DNA from: Nitrospirillum viridazoti CBAmc
GTDB lineage: Bacteria; Pseudomonadota; Alphaproteobacteria; Azospirillales; Azospirillaceae
DNA: 64,000 nucleotides
Direction of reading: 5' to 3'
NCBI RefSeq assembly: GCF_000730165.1
Contig: NZ_CP022113.1
Location: forward strand, 62,001-126,000
In this document: positions 43,501-51,788 of the stretch, piece after piece
Layout of the letters: each line of letters opens with the position of its first letter
Numbering within the stretch: position 1 is the stretch's first letter
Position numbers and translations under genes: made by a program
Notes under the pieces: model-generated
Databases searched by the model: none
What the model was told of the DNA's origin: nothing
Seen by the model: only the letters and a program-made list of their open reading frames with translations

Positions 43501-46366
43501 CGTCAGCGTGACCGGCAATTATGTTCAGACGGGCGGCACCCTGGCGGCGGGCATCGGCGGGGCCTCCATGGGTGGATTGGTCGTCAGTGGGGCGGCCAGC
43601 CTGACGGGCGGCACCGTCGCCGTGGCGGCGATGGCCGGATCCAACTTGCTGGCGGGCGACAGCTACACCATCGTGGCGGCCGGCAGCCTGACCGCCACGG
43701 GCCTGACCGCCGCCGCCAGCGGCTTCACCGCCACCCTCGGCACAACCACCAACGGGGCCGCGACCGACCTGGTGCTGACGCTGGTCAGCGACTATATCGG
43801 CGGCACTCTGGGCACCCTGACCAACAGCGGCGTGCTGTCGGCCGCCACGGCGGTGATGATAACGCCGGCAGGCAGCCTGGGCACCCTGGCGAACACCGGC
43901 GCCATCCTGGGGGATGTGGTGAATGCCAGCGCCAACGACCTGGTGTTGACGGGTGGCAGCGGCGGTACGGTGGGCACACTCGCCGGCGGCATCATCCACA
44001 ACAGCCTCAGCAACCTGATCTTCGCCGCCGGTGACCTCAGCCTGGGCGACGTTATCGACGCCGCGGGCCACACGGTGGTCAACGGCGGCGCCAACATCGC
44101 TTTGTCGCGCGACGTGGCCATCACCGGCGCCTACACCCAGGCGGCGGGCACCCTGGTCGCCGCCGGCCACGTGCTGAGCGTCAGCGACGCGGCCCGTGTG
44201 ATGGGCGGCGTGGTCTCGGCCGGGGTGGGCGCCGGGGGCAATTACCAAGTGGGCGACAGCGTCACCCTGATCCACGGTGGGGTGGGGTCCAGCTACGCGG
44301 GCGCCACGGTTACCAGCGGCGTTGCCGGCCTGTCGGCCACCGGCGCCACCGGCGGCACCGACCTGCTGGCCGTCGCCGGCAACGACTATGTCGGTGGCGG
44401 TCTGGACAAGCTCGACATTTCCGGAACGCTCGCCAACACCGCCGGTGGCGCCACGGCGTTGTACATCGCGGCCAGTGGCGCCCTGGGCACCTTGGCCAAC
44501 AGCGGCATCATCGCCGGTGACATCGTGAACCAGTCAGCCAATCCCCTGGTGATCAGCGGGGGCACGGATGATGCCCCCGGCACGCTGACCGGCGCCGGCG
44601 GGCGGCTGGGGTCCATCACCAGCCGCTTGGCCGACGTGCGCTTCATTTCCGGCACGCTGCTGCTGAACGACCATCTGGATGTCGGCACGCATGGCGTGGT
44701 CAACAGTGGCGCCACCCTGCTGGTCAACAGCGCCATCAACATCACGGGCAGCTACAGCCAGACGGGCGGCGGTCTGGTGATCGGCGTCGCTTCCACCAGC
44801 AGCTACGGCAGCCTGGTGATCAGCGGCAGTGCCAGCCTGGGCGGCGGATCGGTGACGCTGAAGCCTACGGCAGGTGGGGCGCTGACGGCCGGCAGCTACA
44901 CCATCGTGTCGGCGGGGGGCGGGCTTAACATGGGTACGCTGGCCCTGGCGGCCGCCGGCTACACCGTGACCAGTTCCACCGTGACCAGCGGCGGCCACAC
45001 CCAACTGGTGCTGACCCTGAACACCGCCAGTACCGGCACCACGGGGGGCAATACGGGCGGGAATACGGGTGGCGGAAATACTGGGGGCTCAACCGGCGGG
45101 TCGACCGGCGGCGGGACCGACACCGGGGGGACGGACGGCGGAACGGGCAACACGGGTGGCACAGGGAACACGGGTGGGACGGGCACCGGTGGCGGCACGA
45201 CCACTCCGACGCCCCCCGTCGGCTCCCGCTATGCCGCGGTGGGCCTGGCCCAGGGTGGGGCGGCCATGGGCGCGGGGGCGGCACTGGACGTCATCGCCGC
45301 CAGCGGCGGCGGTGCGGCCACGGCCTTCCAGGCGGCGGTGCTGACGCCCCTGTCCGGTCTGTCGGTCACGGCGCAACGGCTGGCGGTGGCGCAGCTTGCG
45401 CCCAACCAGACGACGCCGCAGATGACCCTGTCCATGACGGCGCCCACCACCACGGCCATCAGCCAGCACCAGCAGACGGTGGCGGGCCTGATGGCTGGCA
45501 CCGGCGCCGCTGCCGGCTCCGGCGGTCAGCAGGGCGCCATTTGGGGGGAAATCCTGGGCGGTGGCGCCCTGCGCGCCAACAGCGCGGATGCGGCCGGGTA
45601 TCGCGCCAGCAGCGCCGGCCTGGTGCTGGGCGCGGACTGGTATGCCGATGACCAGGTGATGGCCGGCCTGGCCTTCAGCTGGCTGAACAGCGCGGCGGTG
45701 GGGCAGGGGGTGTCGGCAAACAGCCTGACGCGGGCGGGCAGCTATCAGCTGACGGCCTACGGCGTCTGGCGGCCGGACATCGCCGACCAGCGCCTGTCCG
45801 TCGCCGGCCAGGTCAGCTTCGGTTACAACCATTACGACCAGCGCCGCTGGATCGATTTCCTGGGCGCCCGCGCCAACGCCAATTATGGGGGGGAGCAATA
45901 CCTGGGCAAGGTGACGGTGGGTTATGACCTGCCGCTGACGGCAACCTTCACCCTGACGCCGCAATACAGCCTGCGCGCCGTGCGCCTGACCAACCACGGG
46001 TACCAGGAACACGACGCGGGCGTGGCCGACCTGGCCGTGGACTCGCTGGTGACCAGCAACATCACCCAAGAGCTGGGCGCGACGATGGCCACCCAATTCA
46101 ATACGGGCCTGGGCGCCCTGATGCCGGAGCTGCGCGTGGACTGGGTGCACGATTACCTGAACGGTCCCGTCGCCACCACGGGCGTGCTGGCCGGCGTGGC
46201 TTTCGCCAGCACCACGGCCCAGGTCAGCGCCGACGGTGTCGCCATCGGCGTGGGCGCCACCCTGCGCCAGGGCGACAGCGTCAGCCTGCGCCTTGAATAC
46301 AGTGGGGAATATCGCCGGGATTATCAGACGCACGCCGGCATTCTGCGTGCCACCTGGGCGTTTTGA
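40583..46366 (+). CDS. Giant modular autotransporter adhesin (type Va)
   Basis: The 1,927-residue protein has a signal peptide (about 1-33, cut after ARA). Residues 35-420 are short beta-helix turns of about 20 residues with IGTLxNxGxI and similar patterns. Five larger modules follow between about 422 and 1475. Each opens with I-x-G-x-I-V-N-x-S/T, contains LLLND-x-(I/V/L)-D-x-x-G-H-T-(V/L) and ends in a NDYxGG segment in four of the five. A Gly/Thr/Asn linker (about 1486-1546) leads to a C-terminal beta-barrel (about 1650-1927) ending in LRATWAF. The passenger has almost no Cys, as expected for secretion. It should be displayed at the cell surface and act in adhesion or aggregation. GGGGAGG supports the start at 40583. 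Confidence 0.9.
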   Translation: MGLNTGTAARLLKGGTSLLAVGVALAAGSARAQDVTLTGTTIGYANAGALGVLLVAGTATVAGGTVAGIANTGAIATLTNDGTLSGTFGVLNQGSIGALVDSGTVQASGMAVRNEGTIASVSITAGGGLSANSTALYNGGSIGTLVNQGRIGDGIGFGRHALLNTGSIGTVLNGGLISGFSGGVVNVGAMGSLGNTGTIEGPVIALMNQGTIGRLDNSGIINAASTALYIRTLGGVGLVSNSGLIAGQAGLWNDGSIATLINTGALSGGTLAGLLNRGWIGTVDNGATINALLTGLDNAGTLDSVINSGTIIGRSDGLVNAGTVGTLSNSGTLTSSRGEAIYNGQGTLALLDNSGTLSGYKAIANAAGLGQVTNSGLISGTGFALDLSGTTGTVSNSGTIIGPTALRLNSGATLAGLVNQGTIIGNIVNLSADTLTLAGGAVLGTYTGTNGGQAMVSSTLANVVLGGGRLLLNDGVDVGGHTLVNAGATVVLDTVVSVTGAYAQAQGGLDLATVAARLVVGGAALISGGTVMTSPTAMATYRVGATVGTLVQGGTGSSYAGVTVASGVAGLALAGQAGGTDLLAVAANDYIGDAQGSLANTGTLAAATAVHIAATGSLGTLNNSGTLEGTAYAIYGAGTLDTVVNSGVIAGTIVNATAHALTIAGGLGGAIGTLTGMAGGPGLLRSGGDVVLAGGALLLNDAIDAAGHTVANTGATVALGGTLTITGGYSQTGGVLALGGNTLVVTEAAQLTGGTVTASLSATANRMAGEVAGTLVAGGLASRYGGMAVDVGVTGLSVAAVAMTIGGQVDLVATATNDYVGGTLAALENSGVITAATAVHIAATGSLGTAGNTGVLVGTVAAVANLGTIGTVTNSGLITGATALYTSGSIGAVSNSGVIAGRIVNASPNTLSISGGGGGAMGTLTGLAGAQGAIVSTGADVVLPTGSLLLNDAVDVTGHTLVNSGASVLLASIVSVTGNYVQTGGTLAAGIGGASMGGLVVSGAASLTGGTVAVAAMAGSNLLAGDSYTIVAAGSLTATGLTAAASGFTATLGTTTNGAATDLVLTLVSDYIGGTLGTLTNSGVLSAATAVMITPAGSLGTLANTGAILGDVVNASANDLVLTGGSGGTVGTLAGGIIHNSLSNLIFAAGDLSLGDVIDAAGHTVVNGGANIALSRDVAITGAYTQAAGTLVAAGHVLSVSDAARVMGGVVSAGVGAGGNYQVGDSVTLIHGGVGSSYAGATVTSGVAGLSATGATGGTDLLAVAGNDYVGGGLDKLDISGTLANTAGGATALYIAASGALGTLANSGIIAGDIVNQSANPLVISGGTDDAPGTLTGAGGRLGSITSRLADVRFISGTLLLNDHLDVGTHGVVNSGATLLVNSAINITGSYSQTGGGLVIGVASTSSYGSLVISGSASLGGGSVTLKPTAGGALTAGSYTIVSAGGGLNMGTLALAAAGYTVTSSTVTSGGHTQLVLTLNTASTGTTGGNTGGNTGGGNTGGSTGGSTGGGTDTGGTDGGTGNTGGTGNTGGTGTGGGTTTPTPPVGSRYAAVGLAQGGAAMGAGAALDVIAASGGGAATAFQAAVLTPLSGLSVTAQRLAVAQLAPNQTTPQMTLSMTAPTTTAISQHQQTVAGLMAGTGAAAGSGGQQGAIWGEILGGGALRANSADAAGYRASSAGLVLGADWYADDQVMAGLAFSWLNSAAVGQGVSANSLTRAGSYQLTAYGVWRPDIADQRLSVAGQVSFGYNHYDQRRWIDFLGARANANYGGEQYLGKVTVGYDLPLTATFTLTPQYSLRAVRLTNHGYQEHDAGVADLAVDSLVTSNITQELGATMATQFNTGLGALMPELRVDWVHDYLNGPVATTGVLAGVAFASTTAQVSADGVAIGVGATLRQGDSVSLRLEYSGEYRRDYQTHAGILRATWAF
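41850..45010 (+). repeat. Five tandem passenger modules inside the autotransporter gene
   Basis: Modules begin near 41850, 42527, 43272, 43903 and 44507, each marked by codons for I-x-G-x-I-V-N or its close variant. Unit length varies from about 600 to 745 bases, so these are diverged rather than recent copies. Conserved internal landmarks are the LLLND-x-x-D line, a SVTGxYxQ-like line and the GSLGTLxNxG line. Confidence 0.7.
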
Positions 46367-46729
46367 CGGCGCGGAGATCCGTCCCAGCGCATGTAGCCCG
46401 GGTGTGAACGAATCGCCCGAGCGCCATTTCCGCACAGATTTGACGAAAGTGTGAAAAACTGCTTGCCCTTTACAGACAGCCGCTCATTTTTAATCAGAAT
46501 TGATCAGAGGTAGGTGGGCGATTTCCCCGGGTCTACCGCCGGCACCGCCGCCCGCCTTCTAAATGGCGCGAAAAAAGCTTTTGAGAGCTTGACCTTGTTA
46601 TCGCCCTGTTGGTTAGTCCCTTATCGTCCTTCCGTATAGGCTGTGGGCGATAGTTAGGACGTGGCGGGAGGCCGCCATTTCATTCTATAAGCGGTTAGAC
46701 CGCATACTTGCAGGGGCCGGAGTACCGAG
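46367..46729. other. Intergenic region between autotransporter and IalB genes
   Basis: No gene is seen. A small hairpin GCGGT-TAG-ACCGC (46691-46703) lies in the leader of the IalB gene, whose GGAG precedes the start codon. TTGACC at 46589-46594 is a possible -35 element, but the matching -10 is weak. No clear intrinsic terminator follows the autotransporter. Confidence 0.4.
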
Positions 46730-47341
46730 ATGAGCATAGTGGCGAGGGCGGCGTTGGTCGCGATGACGGCCGGCGTGTTGATGGCGTACACCGGGGCGGC
46801 CACCGCCACCGTGGCGGCGGAGCCGGTGAAGACGCCCCCGCCGGCGACGTCCATTCCAGCCCCTGCCAATGGCGCGGCCGCCGGCAAAGGCCCCGATGTG
46901 ACCAAGGCGCCGGGCCCGCTGTGGTCCAAGAGCTGCGCCAAGACCGATGCCGGCGCCGAGATTTGCTATGTCGAGCAGTTCGCCATCGCCACACCCCAGA
47001 ACGTCATGATGCTGCATGTCCGTGTGGGCTATCTCGGCCCCGACGGCAAGCCGCGCCTGATCCTGGCGACGCCCCTGGGCGTGCTGCTGCAGCCGGGCAT
47101 CACCCTGGTGGTGGACCAGGACAAGCCCTTGTCCCTGCCCTTCGACGCCTGCCAGCAGGGCGGGTGCGTCGCCGCCGCCGACCTTGAAGACGGCAAGGTG
47201 TTGGACCACTTCACCGGCGGCAAGGTCCTGGCGGTGCGTTATATCAATGGCGACAAGGCCGCCGTCGACATCCCTGTGCAGCTGAGCGGCCTGGCCGCGG
47301 CGCTGAAGGCCCTGCCGACGCCGCCCAAGCGCACCCCGTAA
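46730..47341 (+). CDS. IalB-family periplasmic protein
   Basis: The 203-residue protein has a signal peptide (about 1-30) and a Pro/Ala linker, then a domain with four conserved cysteines (KSCAKTDAGAEICYVEQF and FDACQQGGCVAAADL). The core LATPLGVLLQPGITLVVDQ is the signature of invasion-associated locus B (IalB) proteins. These are widespread periplasmic alphaproteobacterial proteins of uncertain function, named after Bartonella. It is the first of four plus-strand genes with gaps of 45, 14 and 4 bases, probably one operon. Confidence 0.88.
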   Translation: MSIVARAALVAMTAGVLMAYTGAATATVAAEPVKTPPPATSIPAPANGAAAGKGPDVTKAPGPLWSKSCAKTDAGAEICYVEQFAIATPQNVMMLHVRVGYLGPDGKPRLILATPLGVLLQPGITLVVDQDKPLSLPFDACQQGGCVAAADLEDGKVLDHFTGGKVLAVRYINGDKAAVDIPVQLSGLAAALKALPTPPKRTP

Positions 47342-47386
47342 GCCACCCGCCCTGACTGACCCATTCCTGAAAAGCGCTGTGAAGCC

Positions 47387-49738
47387 ATGAACACTCAACC
47401 GCAGACCACCATGACCGTTGAGCAGGCGCTGGGCCAGGCCCACGCCCATTGGAACGCCGGCCAGGCCGACCAGGCCGAACGGTTGTGTCAGCATGTGCTG
47501 GCGCTGTGGCCGGGGCAGTCGGACGCCCTGCACCTGATGGGCCTGATGGCCCACGCCTACGGCAACCTGGACCTGGCGATCGACCACCTGCGCCGCGCCT
47601 GCCAGGCGCCGCGCGTGCCGGCCGTCTACCTCAGCAACCTGGGTGAGATGCTGCGTCAGCGCGGGCTGCTGGCCGAGGCCGAGGTGGCCGCCCGCCGCGC
47701 CGTCACCATGGACAACTCCCTGGTGGCCGGCTGGAACAACCTGGGCATCATCCTGCAGGAAGCCGGCAAGCTGGAAGACAGCCTGACCTGCCTGGAGCGG
47801 GTGGTGGCGCTGCAGCCCAACTATGCCGAGGCGCACAACAACCTGGGCAACACGCTGAAGCGCATGGGCCGGCTGGACCAGGCCCGCCAGCGTTACGAAT
47901 ACGCCCTGAACCTGGCCCCGGCCTATGCCGAGGCGCAGAGCAACCTGGCCAACCTGCTGAACGACCTGGGCCGCCCGGACGAGGCACTGGCCGCGGCGCG
48001 CAAGGCCATCGACCTGAACCCGCGCCTGTCGGACGCCTACATCAACGCGGCGGCGGTGGAACTGGGCCGCAACCGCAATGAGGACGCGCTGCGCTGGATC
48101 GACGCGCTGCTGAGCTACGCCCCGCTGCATGCCGGCGCCCTGACAGTGCGCGCCACGGCCCTGCGCCACCTGGAACGGCTGGAGGAGGCGTTGGCCGACG
48201 CCCGTCGCGCCGTGGCCTCTCAAGCCGACAATGGCGAGGCGCAGAACGTCCTGGGTGAGGTGCTGCAGGCCCTGGGCCAGCATGACGAGGCGCTGGCCGC
48301 CTTCGACAAGGCGTCCAAGACCCTGGGCTTCGCCCCCGAAAAGGCCCTGATCAACCGCGGCGTCCTGCTGATGGAACGCGGCGACAAGGCCGAGGCCAAG
48401 GCCGCCTTCGAACAGGTGGTGGCGCAGTTCCCGCGCTCCGCCTCCGCATGGTTCAACATGTCGGACCTGCACCGCTTCCAGGCCGGCGACCCGGCCGTGA
48501 CCAAGATGGAAGCGCTGCTGTACGGCCCCGACCCCGTGCAGTCGCAGACCGACCGCACCGCCCTGAACTTCGCCCTGGGCAAGGCGTGGATGGACATCGG
48601 CGACGCCGACCGCGCCTTCGGCTACCTGAACGAGGGCAACCGCCAGAAGCGCGCGACCTTCGCCTATGATGCCGCCGCCACGGGCCGCTGGATGGCCGAC
48701 ATCGCCGCCGCTTTCCCGGCCGACGCTTTCAAGAAGGCCAAGTCCACCCTGGCAGGCAGCGACCAGGCCGTGTTCGTGCTGGGCATGCCGCGCTCCGGCA
48801 CCACCCTGATTGAGCAGATCCTGGCCAGCCATCCCCAGGTTGCCGCCGCCGGCGAGCTGTCGACCTTCAACAATCTGGTGAACCAGCTGGGCCCGTATCC
48901 CCAGGTCGCCGGCCACCTGACGCCGGAGATCACCGGCGGCCTGGGTCAGCGCTATCTGGACTTCGTCCGCCCCCTGGCGGGCGGCCGCCGCAAGGTCGTG
49001 GACAAGATGCCGTCCAACTTCCTGTTCGCCGGCCTGATCAACCTGGCCCTGCCGGACGCCCGCATCATCCATGTGCGCCGCGACCCGGTGGACACCTGCC
49101 TGTCCTGCTACACCAAGCTGTTCACCCGTGAGCAGCTGTTCACCTACGACCTGGCGGAGCTGGGTCAGTTCTACCGCGCCTATGAACGGCTGATGGACCA
49201 TTGGCGGGCCGTGCTGCCTGCCGACCGCTTCATCGAAGTGCGGTACGAGGACGTGGTGGACGACCAGGAAGGCCAATCCCGCCGCCTGATCGAGGCCGTC
49301 GGCCTGAACTGGGACTCCGCCGTCCTGGACTTCCACAAGACCCAACGCACCATCCGCACCGCCAGCCTGAACCAAGTGCGCCAGCCCATCTTCCGCAGCA
49401 GCATAGGCCGCTGGAAGCCGTTCGCGGCCCAGCTGACGCCGCTGCTGACGGCGCTGGGGATTGATCCCAACGCCCCCGACGCCCCAGTGGACGCCGCCCC
49501 GGTGGACACTCCGGCGGCCGTGCCGGCCAAGAAGCCGGCCGCCAAGAAGGCGGCACCCAAGGCCGAAAAGGCGCCTGAGCCGGTGGTCGAGACGCCCGCG
49601 CCTGAGGCTTCCGCGCCGAAGGCCAAGGCGGCACCTAAGAAAGCCAAGGCCGAGGCCCCGGTGGCTGAGCCTGTCGCCGCCCCCGCCGAGGATGCGGCGA
49701 AGCCGGCGCGCAGCCGCCGCAAGCCGGCCGCCAGCTGA
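47387..49738 (+). CDS. TPR-sulfotransferase fusion with Lys/Ala-rich tail
   Basis: The 783-residue cytoplasmic protein has three parts. Residues 5-420 form about ten TPR repeats (AEAHNNLGNTLKRMGRLDQA and similar). Residues 455-690 form a sulfotransferase domain: the PAPS 5'-phosphate loop is VLGMPRSGTTLIEQIL at about 464, and the 3'-phosphate region is IIHVRRDPVDTCLSCY near 564. Residues 705-783 are a disordered Lys/Ala/Pro/Glu tail ending in SRRKPAAS that resembles histone-H1-like tails. TPR plus sulfotransferase proteins of bacteria have unknown acceptors, possibly proteins or glycans. The neighbouring glycosyltransferase and surface adhesin suggest a surface polymer, but that is inference. 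Confidence 0.85.
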   Translation: MNTQPQTTMTVEQALGQAHAHWNAGQADQAERLCQHVLALWPGQSDALHLMGLMAHAYGNLDLAIDHLRRACQAPRVPAVYLSNLGEMLRQRGLLAEAEVAARRAVTMDNSLVAGWNNLGIILQEAGKLEDSLTCLERVVALQPNYAEAHNNLGNTLKRMGRLDQARQRYEYALNLAPAYAEAQSNLANLLNDLGRPDEALAAARKAIDLNPRLSDAYINAAAVELGRNRNEDALRWIDALLSYAPLHAGALTVRATALRHLERLEEALADARRAVASQADNGEAQNVLGEVLQALGQHDEALAAFDKASKTLGFAPEKALINRGVLLMERGDKAEAKAAFEQVVAQFPRSASAWFNMSDLHRFQAGDPAVTKMEALLYGPDPVQSQTDRTALNFALGKAWMDIGDADRAFGYLNEGNRQKRATFAYDAAATGRWMADIAAAFPADAFKKAKSTLAGSDQAVFVLGMPRSGTTLIEQILASHPQVAAAGELSTFNNLVNQLGPYPQVAGHLTPEITGGLGQRYLDFVRPLAGGRRKVVDKMPSNFLFAGLINLALPDARIIHVRRDPVDTCLSCYTKLFTREQLFTYDLAELGQFYRAYERLMDHWRAVLPADRFIEVRYEDVVDDQEGQSRRLIEAVGLNWDSAVLDFHKTQRTIRTASLNQVRQPIFRSSIGRWKPFAAQLTPLLTALGIDPNAPDAPVDAAPVDTPAAVPAKKPAAKKAAPKAEKAPEPVVETPAPEASAPKAKAAPKKAKAEAPVAEPVAAPAEDAAKPARSRRKPAAS

Positions 49739-49752
49739 CAGGGCCTGCCGTC

Positions 49753-50916
49753 ATGGACATGAAGGAACTTGAGCAGCAGGTCCGCCCCATGCTGATCGCG
49801 GGGCGGGGCGTCGAGGTCGAGGCCATGATCCGGCCCCTGCTGGCCAGTGGCACCGGCCCCGTGACCCTGTGGGCGCTGCTGGCCCAGGCGCTGCGCGTGC
49901 AGGGCCGGGTGATTGAAGCCAAGCCCATCCAGGAGATGCTGGTGGATGCCCTGCCCGGGCACCTGTCCACCCGTTTCGACCTGGCGGAAACCCTGCTGCT
50001 GCTGGGGGAGTTCGACCGCGGCTGGCGCGAATACGCCTACCGTTACAGCCTGGCGCACACCACGCGCATCGAGCGCAAGGTGCAGCGCCCGCGCTGGGAC
50101 GGCCGTCCCATCCCGGGAAAGACCCTGCTGATCCATGATGAGCAGGGCTATGGCGACACCTTTCAGTTCATGCGCATGGTCGCCTGGGCCAAGGAGAAGA
50201 GCCAGGCCAACGTCATCCTGGAAATCAATCATGAGACGGCCAGCCTGGCCCGCCGCATGAAGGGTTTCGATGCGATGACCCTGCGCGGCGAACTGCCGCC
50301 CTATTTCGACGTGCACGCCGAGATGATGAGCCTGCCCATGATCATGGGGCTGCAGCTCAGCCAACTGCCCGGCGAGCCCATGCCCTACCTGTCGGCCCTA
50401 CCGGACCGGCGGGAGCATTGGCGCAAGCGACTGGAATCCTATAAGGGCCTGAAGGTGGCCTTCCTCTGGGCCGGCCGGCCCACCCATTTCAACGATGCCA
50501 ACCGGTCCATGGGGCTGGAGATGCTGGCGCCGCTGGCACAGGACGGCGTCACCCTGTTTTCCGTGCAGAAGGGGCCGAAGGAAGAGCAGGCGCTGAACCC
50601 GCCGCTGGCCCTGGGCAAGCACGTCGTCAGCCTCAGCCCCGAAATCCGGGATTTCGAGGACACAGCCGCCATCCTGATGGAGGTCGACCTGCTGATCTCC
50701 ATCGACAGCTCGCCGGTGCACTTGGCCGGCGCGCTGGGCCGCCCGGCCTGGGTCATGCTGCCCCTGCTGCCGGATTGGCGCTGGCTGCAGAACCGTGACG
50801 ACACGCCTTGGTATCCGTCCGTCCGCCTCTTCCGCCAGACGGAATGGGGGCAGTGGGGTCCAGTGGTCGATCGCGTGGCCAAGGCGCTGGCGGAGTTCAA
50901 GGCCAAGAAGGGTTGA
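49753..50916 (+). CDS. TPR-associated glycosyltransferase-like protein (GT9/GT41-type fold)
   Basis: The 387-residue protein has a short helical N-terminal TPR-like part (about 1-95, FDLAETLLLLGEFDRGWREY) and then RWDGRPIPGKTLLIHDEQGYGDTFQFMRM in two parts at about 113-143. That motif is characteristic of the bacterial TPR-glycosyltransferase group. The C-terminal Rossmann domain carries the nucleotide-sugar site (LLISIDSSPVHLAGALGRPAWVMLP, residues 314-339, split). No signal peptide is seen, so it acts in the cytoplasm. It is 14 bases from the sulfotransferase gene, and the two probably modify the same acceptor. Confidence 0.8.
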   Translation: MDMKELEQQVRPMLIAGRGVEVEAMIRPLLASGTGPVTLWALLAQALRVQGRVIEAKPIQEMLVDALPGHLSTRFDLAETLLLLGEFDRGWREYAYRYSLAHTTRIERKVQRPRWDGRPIPGKTLLIHDEQGYGDTFQFMRMVAWAKEKSQANVILEINHETASLARRMKGFDAMTLRGELPPYFDVHAEMMSLPMIMGLQLSQLPGEPMPYLSALPDRREHWRKRLESYKGLKVAFLWAGRPTHFNDANRSMGLEMLAPLAQDGVTLFSVQKGPKEEQALNPPLALGKHVVSLSPEIRDFEDTAAILMEVDLLISIDSSPVHLAGALGRPAWVMLPLLPDWRWLQNRDDTPWYPSVRLFRQTEWGQWGPVVDRVAKALAEFKAKKG

Positions 50917-50920
50917 CGGT

Positions 50921-51778
50921 ATGCGGGCCCGCGCCCTGATGGCTCTGGTGCTGGCGGGCGGCCTGGCCGCCTGCTCCGGCATCCATGGCCGGCAGGAGCG
51001 GGGACCTACCCTTGCCCAGGGTGGTGGCTGGCGCTGGGATTACCTTTCGGCGGGCAGTTTCGACCTGGCGACGGCGGTCAAACCCTACGCTCCCGGCCCT
51101 GGCGGCGACGTGCTGACCGTCTATATCGAGGGCGATGGCCTGGCCTACCTGTCGGCGCGGGAACCGTCGCAGGATCCCACGCCCACCGATCCCTTGGCGC
51201 TGCGCCTGGCCATGGGCCATCCCGGCACCGGGCCCGTCGCCTATCTTGCCCGGCCCTGCCAGTACGTCATGGAAACCCGCCCGCGCAACTGCCAGGTGGG
51301 CTATTGGACCAAGGCCCGCCTGGCGCCCGAGGTGGTGGACAGCGCCAGCCTGGCGCTGGACCGGCTGAAGGCCGACGCCCGCGCGCAACGCCTGGTGCTG
51401 GTGGGCTATTCCGGCGGCGGCGGCCTGGCGGCGGTGCTGGCGGAACGGCGCGCCGACGTGGCCGGCCTGGTCAGCGTGTCCGGCAACCTGGACTTCGGCC
51501 TGTGGACCAAGATGCTGGATCTGACGCCGCTGTCGCAGTCGGTCGATCCCGTCGCCGACGCCGCCAAGCTGGCGGGCCGGCCGCAGGTTCATTTCGTCGG
51601 TGCCGACGACAAGGTGGTGGACGTCGCCATCGCCCAGTCCTTCGTGGCGCATCAGCCTGGTGCGCAGGCCAGCATCATCACCGTGCCCGGCCAAGACCAC
51701 GGCTGCTGCTGGGCCGCCGCCTGGGCCACGCTTGCCCGGCGGCCGGAGATGAAGGCCATCCCCGGCTGGCTGCCGTGA
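50921..51778 (+). CDS. Lipoprotein alpha/beta hydrolase
   Basis: The protein has 285 residues from ATG 50921, four bases after the previous stop. The N-terminus ends in LAGGLAAC, a lipobox, so it is a membrane-anchored lipoprotein. The hydrolase triad is visible: nucleophile Ser164 in VGYSGGGG, Asp in GADDKVVD near 230 and His in GQDHGCCW near 263. The substrate is unknown. The gene closes the presumed operon of IalB, sulfotransferase and glycosyltransferase genes and is convergent with the GH31 gene (10 bases between stops). Confidence 0.8.
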   Translation: MRARALMALVLAGGLAACSGIHGRQERGPTLAQGGGWRWDYLSAGSFDLATAVKPYAPGPGGDVLTVYIEGDGLAYLSAREPSQDPTPTDPLALRLAMGHPGTGPVAYLARPCQYVMETRPRNCQVGYWTKARLAPEVVDSASLALDRLKADARAQRLVLVGYSGGGGLAAVLAERRADVAGLVSVSGNLDFGLWTKMLDLTPLSQSVDPVADAAKLAGRPQVHFVGADDKVVDVAIAQSFVAHQPGAQASIITVPGQDHGCCWAAAWATLARRPEMKAIPGWLP

Positions 51779-51788
51779 CGCGTTCGCG

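Noticed and set aside
45040-45220. Tandem repeat resembling a CRISPR or minisatellite
   Set aside because: It encodes the Gly/Thr/Asn linker of the autotransporter in frame; units are short and have no spacers.
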